From positions 1 through 6,423 of the forward strand of contig DASVRL010000472.1 in NCBI GenBank assembly GCA_036388635.1: a stretch of DNA of 6,423 bases, written 5' to 3'. Position 1 is the stretch's first letter; each line of letters starts with the position of its first letter. A program made the position numbers and the translations under genes. The notes beneath the pieces are model-generated. The model ran no database searches. It was not told the origin of the DNA and worked only from the letters and a program-made list of their open reading frames with translations. This document shows, in pieces, positions 1-6,423 of this stretch. Origin of the DNA: JALZHR01 sp036388635. GTDB taxonomy: Bacteria; Acidobacteriota; Blastocatellia; Pyrinomonadales; Pyrinomonadaceae.

Positions 1-2
1 GG

Positions 3-10
3 AAAGGTGA
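3..10 (+). promoter_or_regulatory. Ribosome binding site favouring the ATG at 16
   Basis: AAAGGTGA matches the anti-Shine-Dalgarno complement well and ends five bases before the ATG at 16. The alternative GTG at 7 lies inside this motif and would have almost no leader visible, so the ATG is preferred. Upstream sequence is not available, so an earlier start outside the window cannot be excluded. Confidence 0.5.
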
Positions 11-15
11 AAGAT

Positions 16-2619
16 ATGACAAACAAACATTCACAAACTGATGAAATGCGCGAAGATAAATCGGGCACGCACGTCGACCCGATTTGCGGAATGACGGTCA
101 ATCCGGCGACTGCCGCCGGGAGCTTTAATCACGACGGCACGACATTTTATTTCTGCTCGAAAGGCTGTCTGCAAAAATTTATCAATCAAACAAACGGCGT
201 ACCGACCGTGAATTTTGTCCAGTTAGGTCGAAAAAAGGAAACCGTCCAGCACGGCGAAATGATTGCCGCGCCGCAGGGCGAATTTATCGACCCGGTTTGC
301 GGAATGTCGGTCGCGCCCGAAACGGCGGCGGGAAAATACGATTTCGAAGGACGCAGTTTTTATTTTTGCTCGACCGGCTGCCTCAATAAATTCAAACAAA
401 ATCCGGCGAGTTTTCTCGAAAAGAAAAAAGATGAAACCGAACCGGCGGAAAGCGCCGGAGGCGTCGAATACACCTGCCCGATGCACCCGGAAGTCGTGCA
501 AATCGGACCGGGAACGTGCCCGAAATGCGGAATGGCTTTAGAGCCGAAAACCGTCTCGCTCGACGATACGCCCGACCCGGAATATCTGGATATGCAACGG
601 CGTTTCCGGATTTCAGCCGTTTTGACCTTGCCGGTTTTTCTGCTGGCGATGGCGGAAATGCTGCCGGATTTTCATACGTTTATCTCGCCTGTGTCGGCGC
701 TCTGGATTCAATTCATTCTGGCGACGCCGGTGGTTTTATATTGCGGATTTCCCTTTTTCGTGCGCGCCGCGCAATCGTTTAAAAACTTAAGCCCGAATAT
801 GTTTACGCTGATTGTCATCGGCACGGGCGCGGCTTATCTTTACAGTCTCGCGGCGCTTTTTTTCCCGAACGTTTTCCCGGCTTCGATGCACAATCCGCAC
901 ACGCATTTAATCAGCGTTTATTTTGAAGCGGCGGCGGTGATTACCACTCTGGTTTTGCTCGGTCAGGTTTTAGAACTTCGCGCGCGCAGCCAGACGTCGA
1001 GCGCCTTAAAAGAGCTGCTCGGACTCGCGCCGAAAACCGCCACGGTCGTTTTCGACGACGGCAGCGAAGCGGAAATTTCTCTGGCGGATGTTCAGAAAAA
1101 CGCGCGGCTTCGCGTTAAAGCAAACGAAAAAATTCCGACCGACGGCGTAATTCTCGAAGGCGAAACGACGATTGACGAAGCGATGGTGACGGGCGAGCCG
1201 ATTCCCATCGAAAAAACAAAAGGCGACCGCGTCATCGGCGGCACAATCAACGGCAATCGCGCCTTTACGATGCGGGTCGAAAAAGTCGGCAGCGAAACTC
1301 TGCTCGCGCAAATCGTGCAGATGGTCGGCGAAGCGCAGCGTTCGCGCGCGCCGATTCAAAGATTAGCCGACATCGTTTCCGGCTATTTCGTGCCGGCGGT
1401 GATCGTCGTCGCCGTGGTTACGTTTGCGGTTTGGGCTTTGCTCGGAAGCTTTACGAGCGGCTTTGTTTACGCGGTCGCGGTATTGATTATCGCCTGTCCG
1501 TGCGCTTTAGGATTGGCGACGCCGATGTCGATTATGGTCGGAACCGGACGCGGCGCAAAAGCCGGCGTGCTGGTAAAAAAAGCGGAAGCGCTGGAGATTT
1601 TAGAAAAAATAAACACGATTGTCGTCGATAAAACCGGCACGCTGACCGAAGGCAAACCGCGCCTTCAACAGGTAGTCGCGCTGTCGGATTCGGATGAAAA
1701 CGAAATCTTGAGATTCGCCGCCAGCCTCGAAAAATCGAGCGAGCATCCTCTGGCGGAAGCCATTATCAAAGGCGCTTTGGAAAGAAATATTAATTTTGCG
1801 AAAGTCTCGGATTTTGAATCGATCACCGGAAAAGGTTTAATCGGAAAAATCGACGGAAAAGAAATCAAAATCGGAAACGAAAAATTCCTCGCGCAGGAAA
1901 ATTTCAAACAGGATGAACGGAATAGACTGGATAAAAATCCGTTAAATCCTGTACGTCCTGTAAATCCTGTTTCCATACCCGGCAAAGCAAACGAGCTTCG
2001 CGCCGAAGGTCAAACCGTAATGTTTGTCGCAGTTAATGGAAAACTCGCGGGACTTATCGGCGTCGCCGACACGATAAAAGAATCGGCGAAAGAGGCAATT
2101 GCCGAGCTGCACCGGCAGAAAATCGAAATCGTTATGATGACGGGCGATAATCAGGCAACGGCGGAAGCGGTCGCCCGCCGGCTCGGCATCGACAAGGTTT
2201 TCGCCGACGTTCTGCCGGACGAGAAAGCCAACCTGGTGAAAGAGCTGCAAGCGCAGGGAAAAATCGTGGCGATGGCTGGCGACGGAGTAAATGACGCGCC
2301 GGCGCTCGCGCAGGCAGAGGTCGGAATCGCTATGGGAACCGGCACGGACGTGGCGATGGAATCAGCTGACATCACGCTTTTGAAAGGCGATTTGAACGGC
2401 ATCATTCGCGCACTGCGTCTGTCGCGGGCGACGATGAAAAACATTCGTCAAAATCTATTTTTCGCTTTTGTTTACAATCTGGTCGGCGTGCCCATCGCGG
2501 CGGGCGTTTTATACCCGCTCGGCATTTTGCTCAGCCCGATGCTGGCAAGCGCGGCGATGACTTTCAGTTCGGTTTCGGTTATTCTGAACGCCTTGCGACT
2601 CAGAAACTTAAAATTGTAA
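16..2619 (+). CDS. copA: Cu(I)-translocating P1B-type ATPase with tandem YHS domains
   Basis: This inner-membrane pump exports monovalent copper using ATP. Numbering is from Met at 16 (867 aa). Two YHS domains come first (Cys24/Cys47/Cys51 and Cys95/Cys118/Cys122), then a heavy-metal-binding domain at about 152-177 (CPMH, CPKCGM). About eight membrane helices follow, near 198-217, 228-248, 262-283, 298-318, 455-476, 481-506, 812-833 and 835-857. Catalytic motifs are TGE 392-394, DKTGT with phosphorylated Asp538, SEHP 575-578, TGD 709-711 and GDGVND 755-760. Copper specificity is read from CPC 494-496, Tyr820-Asn821 in helix 7 and Met848/Ser851/Ser852 in helix 8, the P1B-1 signature. No CXXC-type HMA domain is present. 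The nucleotide-binding region carries a translated repeat insertion at about 631-653. An in-frame GTG at 7 is possible, and the frame is open to the window edge, but the ATG has the better ribosome site. The family call is firm; the symbol is by family, and copB-like naming is possible. Confidence 0.93.
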   Translation: MTNKHSQTDEMREDKSGTHVDPICGMTVNPATAAGSFNHDGTTFYFCSKGCLQKFINQTNGVPTVNFVQLGRKKETVQHGEMIAAPQGEFIDPVCGMSVAPETAAGKYDFEGRSFYFCSTGCLNKFKQNPASFLEKKKDETEPAESAGGVEYTCPMHPEVVQIGPGTCPKCGMALEPKTVSLDDTPDPEYLDMQRRFRISAVLTLPVFLLAMAEMLPDFHTFISPVSALWIQFILATPVVLYCGFPFFVRAAQSFKNLSPNMFTLIVIGTGAAYLYSLAALFFPNVFPASMHNPHTHLISVYFEAAAVITTLVLLGQVLELRARSQTSSALKELLGLAPKTATVVFDDGSEAEISLADVQKNARLRVKANEKIPTDGVILEGETTIDEAMVTGEPIPIEKTKGDRVIGGTINGNRAFTMRVEKVGSETLLAQIVQMVGEAQRSRAPIQRLADIVSGYFVPAVIVVAVVTFAVWALLGSFTSGFVYAVAVLIIACPCALGLATPMSIMVGTGRGAKAGVLVKKAEALEILEKINTIVVDKTGTLTEGKPRLQQVVALSDSDENEILRFAASLEKSSEHPLAEAIIKGALERNINFAKVSDFESITGKGLIGKIDGKEIKIGNEKFLAQENFKQDERNRLDKNPLNPVRPVNPVSIPGKANELRAEGQTVMFVAVNGKLAGLIGVADTIKESAKEAIAELHRQKIEIVMMTGDNQATAEAVARRLGIDKVFADVLPDEKANLVKELQAQGKIVAMAGDGVNDAPALAQAEVGIAMGTGTDVAMESADITLLKGDLNGIIRALRLSRATMKNIRQNLFFAFVYNLVGVPIAAGVLYPLGILLSPMLASAAMTFSSVSVILNALRLRNLKL
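1906..1972. repeat. Palindromic 9-nt-period repeat element inside the ATPase gene
   Basis: The ends are a perfect 9-bp inverted repeat, AAACAGGAT (1906-1914) and ATCCTGTTT (1964-1972). The left arm has ACAGGA-like units starting at 1908, 1917 and 1926 (the second one base shorter). The right arm has TCCGTT at 1938 and TCCTGT at 1947, 1956 and 1965. All starts within each arm are spaced by exactly 9 bases. Because 9 is a multiple of 3, the reading frame stays open, and the right arm is read as NPL-NPV-RPV-NPV. Arm identity is imperfect, so this looks like an aged copy of a dispersed palindromic repeat. I recall similar ACAGGAT-type repeats in many environmental bacterial genomes, but copy number here cannot be checked from the window. 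Confidence 0.75.
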
Positions 2620-3275
2620 TGCCGAAAGAAACCAAAAGTTATATTCCCGCGCTCAACTTTCATTGGCTGACCCGGTTTTACGACCCGGTTGTCCGCTGGA
2701 CGACGCGGGAAAATACTTTTAAAGAAGCGCTGATGCGGCAGGCAAATCTGCAAAACGGGCAGAAAATTCTCGATTTAGGCTGCGGCACGGGAACGCTTGG
2801 GCGGAAAATCAAAAAACAATTTCCCGCCGCTCAAGTTTTTGCGCTCGACGCCGACGAAAAAATTCTGCAAATGGCGCGCCGGAAAGCGGACAGGGAAAAC
2901 GTCGAAATTACCTTTGAACAGGGATTTTCCGACAACCTGCCGTTTGCCGACGCCGCTTTTGAACGCGTCGTTTCGACGCTGTTTTTTCATCACCTCGATA
3001 ACCGGAGCATGCGGCAAACCCTGCTCGAAACGCTGCGCGTTTTAAAGCCGAAAGGCGAACTGCACATTGCCGATTTCGGCGCTCCGAGTAATGTGTTGGA
3101 ACGCCTTTTTTCGCATTCTTCGCCGTCGACGGACAGCGCGGAAACGACGGCGGACAATCCCGAAGAACCGCTTCCCTTTCTGATGAGCGAAACCGGTTTC
3201 GTCAATGTCGAAAGCGGCGCGTATTTTAAAACGATTGCAGGAACAATCCGACTTTTCAAAGCCCTGAAAAACTAG
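2619..3275 (+). CDS. Class I SAM-dependent methyltransferase, substrate unknown
   Basis: This is a 218-residue cytoplasmic enzyme predicted to transfer a methyl group from S-adenosylmethionine. Motif I is LDLGCGTG at 51-58, and the acidic ribose-binding position falls in ALDAD at 75-79. A motif near LPFADAAFERVVST (107-120) and the post-motif VLKPKGELHIADFG (141-154) complete the Rossmann-type methyltransferase core. The fold resembles the methyltransferase type 11/UbiE group, but the N-terminus (YDPVVRWTTRE) is unlike genuine UbiE. The only cysteine is Cys55 inside motif I, which argues against an ArsM-type arsenite methyltransferase, since those use several conserved cysteines. Its ATG overlaps the ATPase stop codon by one base (TAATG) and no Shine-Dalgarno stands before it, so translation is probably coupled to the ATPase. 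A role linked to metal stress is inference from position only. Confidence 0.88.
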   Translation: MPKETKSYIPALNFHWLTRFYDPVVRWTTRENTFKEALMRQANLQNGQKILDLGCGTGTLGRKIKKQFPAAQVFALDADEKILQMARRKADRENVEITFEQGFSDNLPFADAAFERVVSTLFFHHLDNRSMRQTLLETLRVLKPKGELHIADFGAPSNVLERLFSHSSPSTDSAETTADNPEEPLPFLMSETGFVNVESGAYFKTIAGTIRLFKALKN

Positions 3276-3419
3276 CCGCAAAGAATACAGAAAAAGAAAG
3301 TTAACAGTAGATGCAGAGGATGAAGGAGAATTAAAAAAATTGTTTTTTCTTTTTTTAAATCTCGGTTTATCAGCTTTATGGTTGTTAATTTCTCTATGCT
3401 CGGCGTGACCTCTGTGGCA
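3275..3419. repeat. Decayed intergenic palindromic repeat with CACAGAG-type arms
   Basis: The element fills nearly the whole spacer between the methyltransferase and the asparaginase genes. Its outer arms are GCCGCAAAG (3275-3283) and CTCTGTGGC (3410-3418), which pair with two mismatches. GTTAAC near 3300-3305 faces GTTAA at 3384-3388. The centre is a 14-bp arm pair, 3326-3339 and 3350-3363, with one mismatch around a 10-base loop. Read on the minus strand, the right arm gives CCACAGAGG and GCATAGAGA units spaced in multiples of 9 bases. I recall CACAGAGA-type dispersed intergenic repeats in many environmental bacteria; membership is inferred. The T-rich centre could also act as a weak terminator for the upstream operon. 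I see no convincing promoter in this spacer. Confidence 0.65.
3326..3363. repeat. A/T-rich hairpin, possible weak terminator
   Basis: GAGAATTAAAAAAA (3326-3339) pairs with TTTTTTTAAATCTC (3350-3363) with a single mismatch, and the loop is TTGTTTTTTC. The stem is almost free of G-C pairs, so it is not a textbook Rho-independent terminator. It lies about 50 bases after the methyltransferase stop and may help end that transcript. It forms the centre of the larger palindromic element. Confidence 0.55.
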
Positions 3420-3429
3420 AAATAATTAA

Positions 3430-4416
3430 ATGAGTAAAATCGCACTGGCAATTCACGGCGGAGCGGGCACGATTCTGCGCGGCGAGATGACCGCCGAACT
3501 CGAAAAAGATTATCGCCGCGGTTTGACGCGTGCGCTGGAAACCGGCTGGGAAATTCTCCAAAAAGACGGAAATGCGCTTGATGTCGTCGAAGCGACGGTC
3601 GTCGAGCTTGAAAATTTTCCGCTTTTCAATGCCGGCAAAGGCGCGGTTTTCACGCACGAAGGCAAAAACGAGATGGACGCCTGCCTGATGAACGGCGCAA
3701 GCTTGAGAGCGGGCGCAATCGCCTTTGTCAAAAACGTTAAAAATCCCATCAAACTGGCGCGGCTCGTGATGGAACGCACGCCGCACGTTTTGCTTGCCGG
3801 ACGCGGCGCGGACGAATTTGCGCGCGAAATGCAGGTCGAATTTGAAGACGATAAATATTTTTACACCGAGTTTCGCTACCGGCAGCTTTTAAAAGCGCGC
3901 GAAGCCGGAAGCGTCCAGCTTGACCACACGGCGAGCGAACCGGCGCTGATCGAGAAAGAAATACAGTCGGACGAAACGCTGAAATCCGAAGTCGAAAATG
4001 CGAAATCGCTCGGCACGGTCGGCGCGGTCGCCTGCGATTTTCAAGGCAACGTCGCGGCGGCGACTTCGACCGGCGGGATGACGAATAAAAAATTCGGGCG
4101 CGTCGGCGATACTCCGATTGTCGGTCAGGGCACTTACGCCGACAATCACACCTGCGCTGTTTCCTGCACCGGGCACGGCGAATTTTTTATGCTCGGCGTG
4201 ACAGCTTTCGACGTGGCGGCGCGGATGAAATATAAAAATCTGAACCTGGCAGACGCCGCGCGCGAAACAATCGAGCATCTGACCGAAATCGGCGGCGAAG
4301 GCGGTTTGATTGCGGTCGATTCAATGGGAAATGTCGCTCTGCCGTTTAATTCCGAGGGAATGTATCGCGGCTTTGTGACGGCTGATGGTGAAATTGTCAC
4401 ACAGATTTATAAATAA
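3430..4416 (+). CDS. iaaA: Isoaspartyl peptidase / plant-type L-asparaginase (Ntn hydrolase)
   Basis: This 328-residue enzyme belongs to the plant-type asparaginase family (threonine N-terminal-nucleophile hydrolases). Members hydrolyse beta-aspartyl dipeptides and asparagine. The precursor cleaves itself before the catalytic threonine, here Thr196 in SLGTVGAVA, giving alpha and beta subunits of about 195 and 133 residues. Other family marks are AIHGGAGTI near the N-terminus, NAGKG at 67-71, EMDA at 81-84, TSTGG at 212-216, and the GRVGDTPIVGQGTYAD block with Arg224 and Asp227, which correspond to the substrate-binding Arg and Asp of the family. Length is normal and nothing is missing. There is no signal peptide, so it should be cytoplasmic. 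No Shine-Dalgarno is visible before the ATG. It converges on cyanophycin synthetase, which suggests its substrate could be beta-Asp-Arg from cyanophycin breakdown. That role is inferred; isoaspartyl protein turnover or asparagine use are alternatives. Confidence 0.92.
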   Translation: MSKIALAIHGGAGTILRGEMTAELEKDYRRGLTRALETGWEILQKDGNALDVVEATVVELENFPLFNAGKGAVFTHEGKNEMDACLMNGASLRAGAIAFVKNVKNPIKLARLVMERTPHVLLAGRGADEFAREMQVEFEDDKYFYTEFRYRQLLKAREAGSVQLDHTASEPALIEKEIQSDETLKSEVENAKSLGTVGAVACDFQGNVAAATSTGGMTNKKFGRVGDTPIVGQGTYADNHTCAVSCTGHGEFFMLGVTAFDVAARMKYKNLNLADAARETIEHLTEIGGEGGLIAVDSMGNVALPFNSEGMYRGFVTADGEIVTQIYK

Positions 4417-4432
4417 ATTTCCGATCGGCAAT

Positions 4433-4457
4433 AAAGCTGATTCAATTAAGCTTTTTT
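4433..4457 (+). terminator. Candidate weak terminator after the asparaginase gene
   Basis: AAAGCT (4433-4438) pairs with AGCTTT (4449-4454) around a 10-base loop, and the T-run continues to 4457. It begins 17 bases after the stop codon at 4416. The stem is only 6 bp with two G-C pairs, so it may be weak or fortuitous. Confidence 0.3.
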
Positions 4458-4521
4458 GGGGTGAATTGTTTAATGAACCTGATGCGGATTGTAACAATCA
4501 ATTAAAATCGCGGGATTATTC

Positions 4522-4561
4522 CTCCGAGTTCACGCTGAATAAAGCGCAAACCCGGAGTTTT
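4522..4561 (+). terminator. Rho-independent-like terminator between convergent genes
   Basis: CTCCG (4522-4526) pairs with CGGAG (4553-4557), GTT (4528-4530) with AAC (4549-4551), and CGCT (4533-4536) with AGCG (4543-4546). One single and one double mismatch interrupt the stem, and the loop is GAATAA. TTTT (4558-4561) follows at once on the plus strand, giving the right polarity for the asparaginase transcript. It also sits 14 bases beyond the cyanophycin synthetase stop, but the minus-strand exit (GAATAATCCC) has no good U tract, so action in that direction is doubtful. Confidence 0.55.
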
Positions 4562-4574
4562 AAAGGTTGAAACT

Positions 4575-6423
4575 CTAATCAATCGCCGCAATCGGATTCA
4601 TCTCGTCGCGGAATTTCTTGATTAATTCAATGTCCTGGCGCACGCGGTCGCCGAGCGTCACGATAAGCTCGCCCGGCTGCGCGTTTTCCAGCGCGTAACG
4701 AATCGCTTCGTCGCTTTCGGGAATGATTTTCACTTTCGGTTTGTTGCCGTCGGAACTAATTCCTTCTTCCAGCAGTCGGTACATATCCTTTTCGTCGCGC
4801 CCGCGCAGGTAGTTGCCGCGCCGGATGATGATTTTTTCGAAGTTTTCCGCGCAGAGCTTGCCCATTTCGCGGATGTCGTCGTCGCGCCGGTCGCCCGTGC
4901 CGTTCAGGATAACGCTGCGATGTTTAAACGGCAGCTTGGTGATGAATTTTATGAGCGCCGTCAAACCCGCCGGATTGTGCGCGTAGTCCATCAAAACGGT
5001 GAAATTGCCGATTTCGATAAAGTTCAGGCGTCCGGGCGTCTGCGCCGTACCGGCTGTAAAAGTCGAAAGCCCGTTGCGGATGTCTTCGATGGAAACGCCG
5101 TGAACGAAGCAGGCGAGCGTCGCCGCCAGCGCGTTCTGAATCATAAAACCGGCGCGCCCGCCGAAGGTGATCGGCATATTCGTTACTTTTTCGACGCGAA
5201 CCTTCCATTTTCCTTTCAAAAGCGTGACGTAGCCGTTTTCGTAGACGCAGGAAACGCCGCCGTCCTCGGCGTGCCGCTGAACGCGCTCGTTGTGCTCGTC
5301 CATCGAAAACAGCGCGACGTTGCCTTCGACCAGTTTCCGCATCCCGAAAACGTGGTCGTCCTCGGCGTTCAAAACGGCAAAGCCGCGTTTGGAAACCGAG
5401 CGCGGCACGACGGACTTGACGCGCGCCAAATCTTCGAGCGTGTTCACGTCCTTCAAACCCAGATGGTCGGAAGCGATGTTCGTCACGACGCCGACGTCCG
5501 AATGGTCAAAGCCCAAGCCGGAGCGAATGATTCCGCCGCGCGCCGTTTCCAGCACGGCGACATCGACCGTCGGGTCTTTCAAAACGAGCTGCGCCGAAAC
5601 CGGTCCGGTGTTGTCGCCCGAAACAATCAGATTGTTGCCGATATACGTTCCGTCGGTCGTCGTAAAACCGACCGTACAGCCGCTGTTTTTCAAAATATGC
5701 GCGATAAATCGCGTGACGGTCGTTTTGCCGTTGGTTCCGGTAATCGAAAAAATCGGGATGCGATACGGTTTTCCGGGCGGGAAAAGCATATCAATCACGT
5801 GCTCGGCGACGTTGCGCCCGATGCCGTCGCTCGGCGAAAGATGCATACGGAAACCCGGCGCGGCGTTGACTTCGATAATGCCGCCGCCGTTTTCGCGCAA
5901 AGGCGTGGAAATATCCGGCGCGATAACGTCAACTCCGGCAATATCAAGACCGATAATCTGCGCGATGCGCTCGAACAAAAACACGTTTTCCGGGTGAACG
6001 TCGTCGGTGCGGTCAATCGCCGTGCCGCCGGTCGAAATATTCGCCGTCGTCTTTAAAATCAGTTTTTCGCCCTTATTTAAAATCGACGAGAGCGTGTAAT
6101 CTTTCGCCCGCAAAAGCTCTCTGGTCTGGTCGTCGATAACGATTTGCGTCAAAACTTTTTCGTGCCCGTAACCGCGTCGCGGGTCGTGATTGACTTTATC
6201 AATCAGCTGCGCGATGGTGCTTTCGCCGTCGCCGACGACGTGCGCCGGCGTGCGCTCGGCGACGGCAACCAATTGATTGTTGACGACCAGCGCGCGAAAA
6301 TCTTCGCCGATCAACTGTCTTTCGATAATCACGTATTTGCGCGAAGAATTTGAATAATACTGCGCGACCTTAAACGCTTCGCGAACTTGTTTCGCATTAG
6401 TCAAGCCGACGGTCGCGCCTTTG
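4575..6423 (-). CDS. cphA: Cyanophycin synthetase, C-terminal part (runs off the window)
   Basis: CphA builds the storage polymer cyanophycin by ATP-dependent addition of Asp to the backbone and Arg to each side chain. About 615 codons are visible; the frame continues past the right edge (KGATVGL precedes the TTG at 6402-6404, which is not a real start). The family is about 870-900 aa, so the N-terminal domain and the first part of the ATP-grasp domain, some 260 residues, are missing. Visible marks, numbered from the residue at 6404, are the ATP-grasp end with GGGIIEVNAAPGFRMH (173-188, metal ligands Glu178 and Asn180), the Mur-ligase-like P-loop GTNGKTT at 223-229, TPGRLN 456-461, DYAHNPAG 473-480 and NGTGDRRDD 501-509. 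It ends with TAG at 4575-4577 and converges with the isoaspartyl peptidase gene, its likely metabolic partner. No frameshift or missing key residue is seen in the visible part. Confidence 0.95.
   Translation of the reverse strand, partial: KGATVGLTNAKQVREAFKVAQYYSNSSRKYVIIERQLIGEDFRALVVNNQLVAVAERTPAHVVGDGESTIAQLIDKVNHDPRRGYGHEKVLTQIVIDDQTRELLRAKDYTLSSILNKGEKLILKTTANISTGGTAIDRTDDVHPENVFLFERIAQIIGLDIAGVDVIAPDISTPLRENGGGIIEVNAAPGFRMHLSPSDGIGRNVAEHVIDMLFPPGKPYRIPIFSITGTNGKTTVTRFIAHILKNSGCTVGFTTTDGTYIGNNLIVSGDNTGPVSAQLVLKDPTVDVAVLETARGGIIRSGLGFDHSDVGVVTNIASDHLGLKDVNTLEDLARVKSVVPRSVSKRGFAVLNAEDDHVFGMRKLVEGNVALFSMDEHNERVQRHAEDGGVSCVYENGYVTLLKGKWKVRVEKVTNMPITFGGRAGFMIQNALAATLACFVHGVSIEDIRNGLSTFTAGTAQTPGRLNFIEIGNFTVLMDYAHNPAGLTALIKFITKLPFKHRSVILNGTGDRRDDDIREMGKLCAENFEKIIIRRGNYLRGRDEKDMYRLLEEGISSDGNKPKVKIIPESDEAIRYALENAQPGELIVTLGDRVRQDIELIKKFRDEMNPIAAID

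Noticed and set aside
1938..1970. CRISPR-like array of short repeats
   Set aside because: The units are only 9 bases apart with no spacers of protospacer length, and they lie in a translated frame.
3395..4202. A 15-base exact direct repeat, TATGCTCGGCGTGAC, at 3395-3409 and 4188-4202
   Set aside because: One copy lies in the spacer repeat and the other is ordinary coding sequence in a conserved part of the asparaginase. No flanking similarity extends the match, so it is probably chance.
4487..4499. A small perfect palindrome, GATTGTAACAATC, possibly an operator
   Set aside because: It lies between two convergent 3' ends where no promoter is expected, and it is short enough to occur by chance in AT-rich DNA.
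4385..4570. A 61-codon open frame overlapping the asparaginase 3' end
   Set aside because: It starts inside the asparaginase gene, runs through both candidate terminators, has no ribosome binding site and no recognisable motif.
4555..4575. GAGTTT / AAACTC inverted repeat at the end of cphA
   Set aside because: A 6-bp stem that competes with the stronger terminator hairpin and has no U tract in either direction.
4920..6056. A 378-codon open frame on the plus strand opposite cphA
   Set aside because: It is antisense to a strongly conserved CphA coding region, is rich in Arg/Asn/Asp/Val as expected from a complementary frame of GC-rich codons, and shows no domain I recognise.

Overview
The window is 6.4 kb of bacterial chromosome-like DNA with four protein genes. 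Two form a tight operon on the left (+ strand), one stands alone in the middle (+), and one comes in from the right edge (- strand, cut by the window end). Codons are moderately GC-rich, while the spacers are AT-rich and carry dispersed-repeat-like palindromes. The organism cannot be named from this. A non-cyanobacterial environmental bacterium (for example an acidobacterium) would fit a cyanophycin locus next to a YHS-type copper ATPase, but this is only an impression.

Left region (1-3275): a copper-type P1B ATPase has two tandem YHS domains and a heavy-metal-binding domain in place of the usual N-terminal HMA domains. It overlaps by one base (TAATG) with a small class I SAM-dependent methyltransferase. 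The ATPase should move Cu(I) out of the cytoplasm. The methyltransferase substrate is unknown, but the overlap implies joint expression.

Spacer 3276-3429: almost entirely one decayed palindromic repeat (about 3275-3419) with a 14-bp A/T hairpin at its centre and CACAGAG-type outer arms.

Right region (3430-6423): a plant-type asparaginase/isoaspartyl peptidase (+) faces a cyanophycin synthetase (-). The two are convergent around a 158-bp spacer (4417-4574) that holds two candidate terminators. CphA makes multi-L-arginyl-poly-L-aspartate, and the isoaspartyl peptidase family can split the beta-Asp-Arg dipeptides released when that polymer is degraded. The pair therefore reads as part of a nitrogen/carbon storage locus. 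Cyanophycinase (cphB) is not in the window and could lie beyond the right edge.

The most unusual structure is a 67-bp palindromic element built on an exact 9-nt period (ACAGGA units, then TCCTGT units). It lies in frame inside the ATPase nucleotide-binding domain and is translated as an Asn-Pro-Val-type tripeptide repeat.
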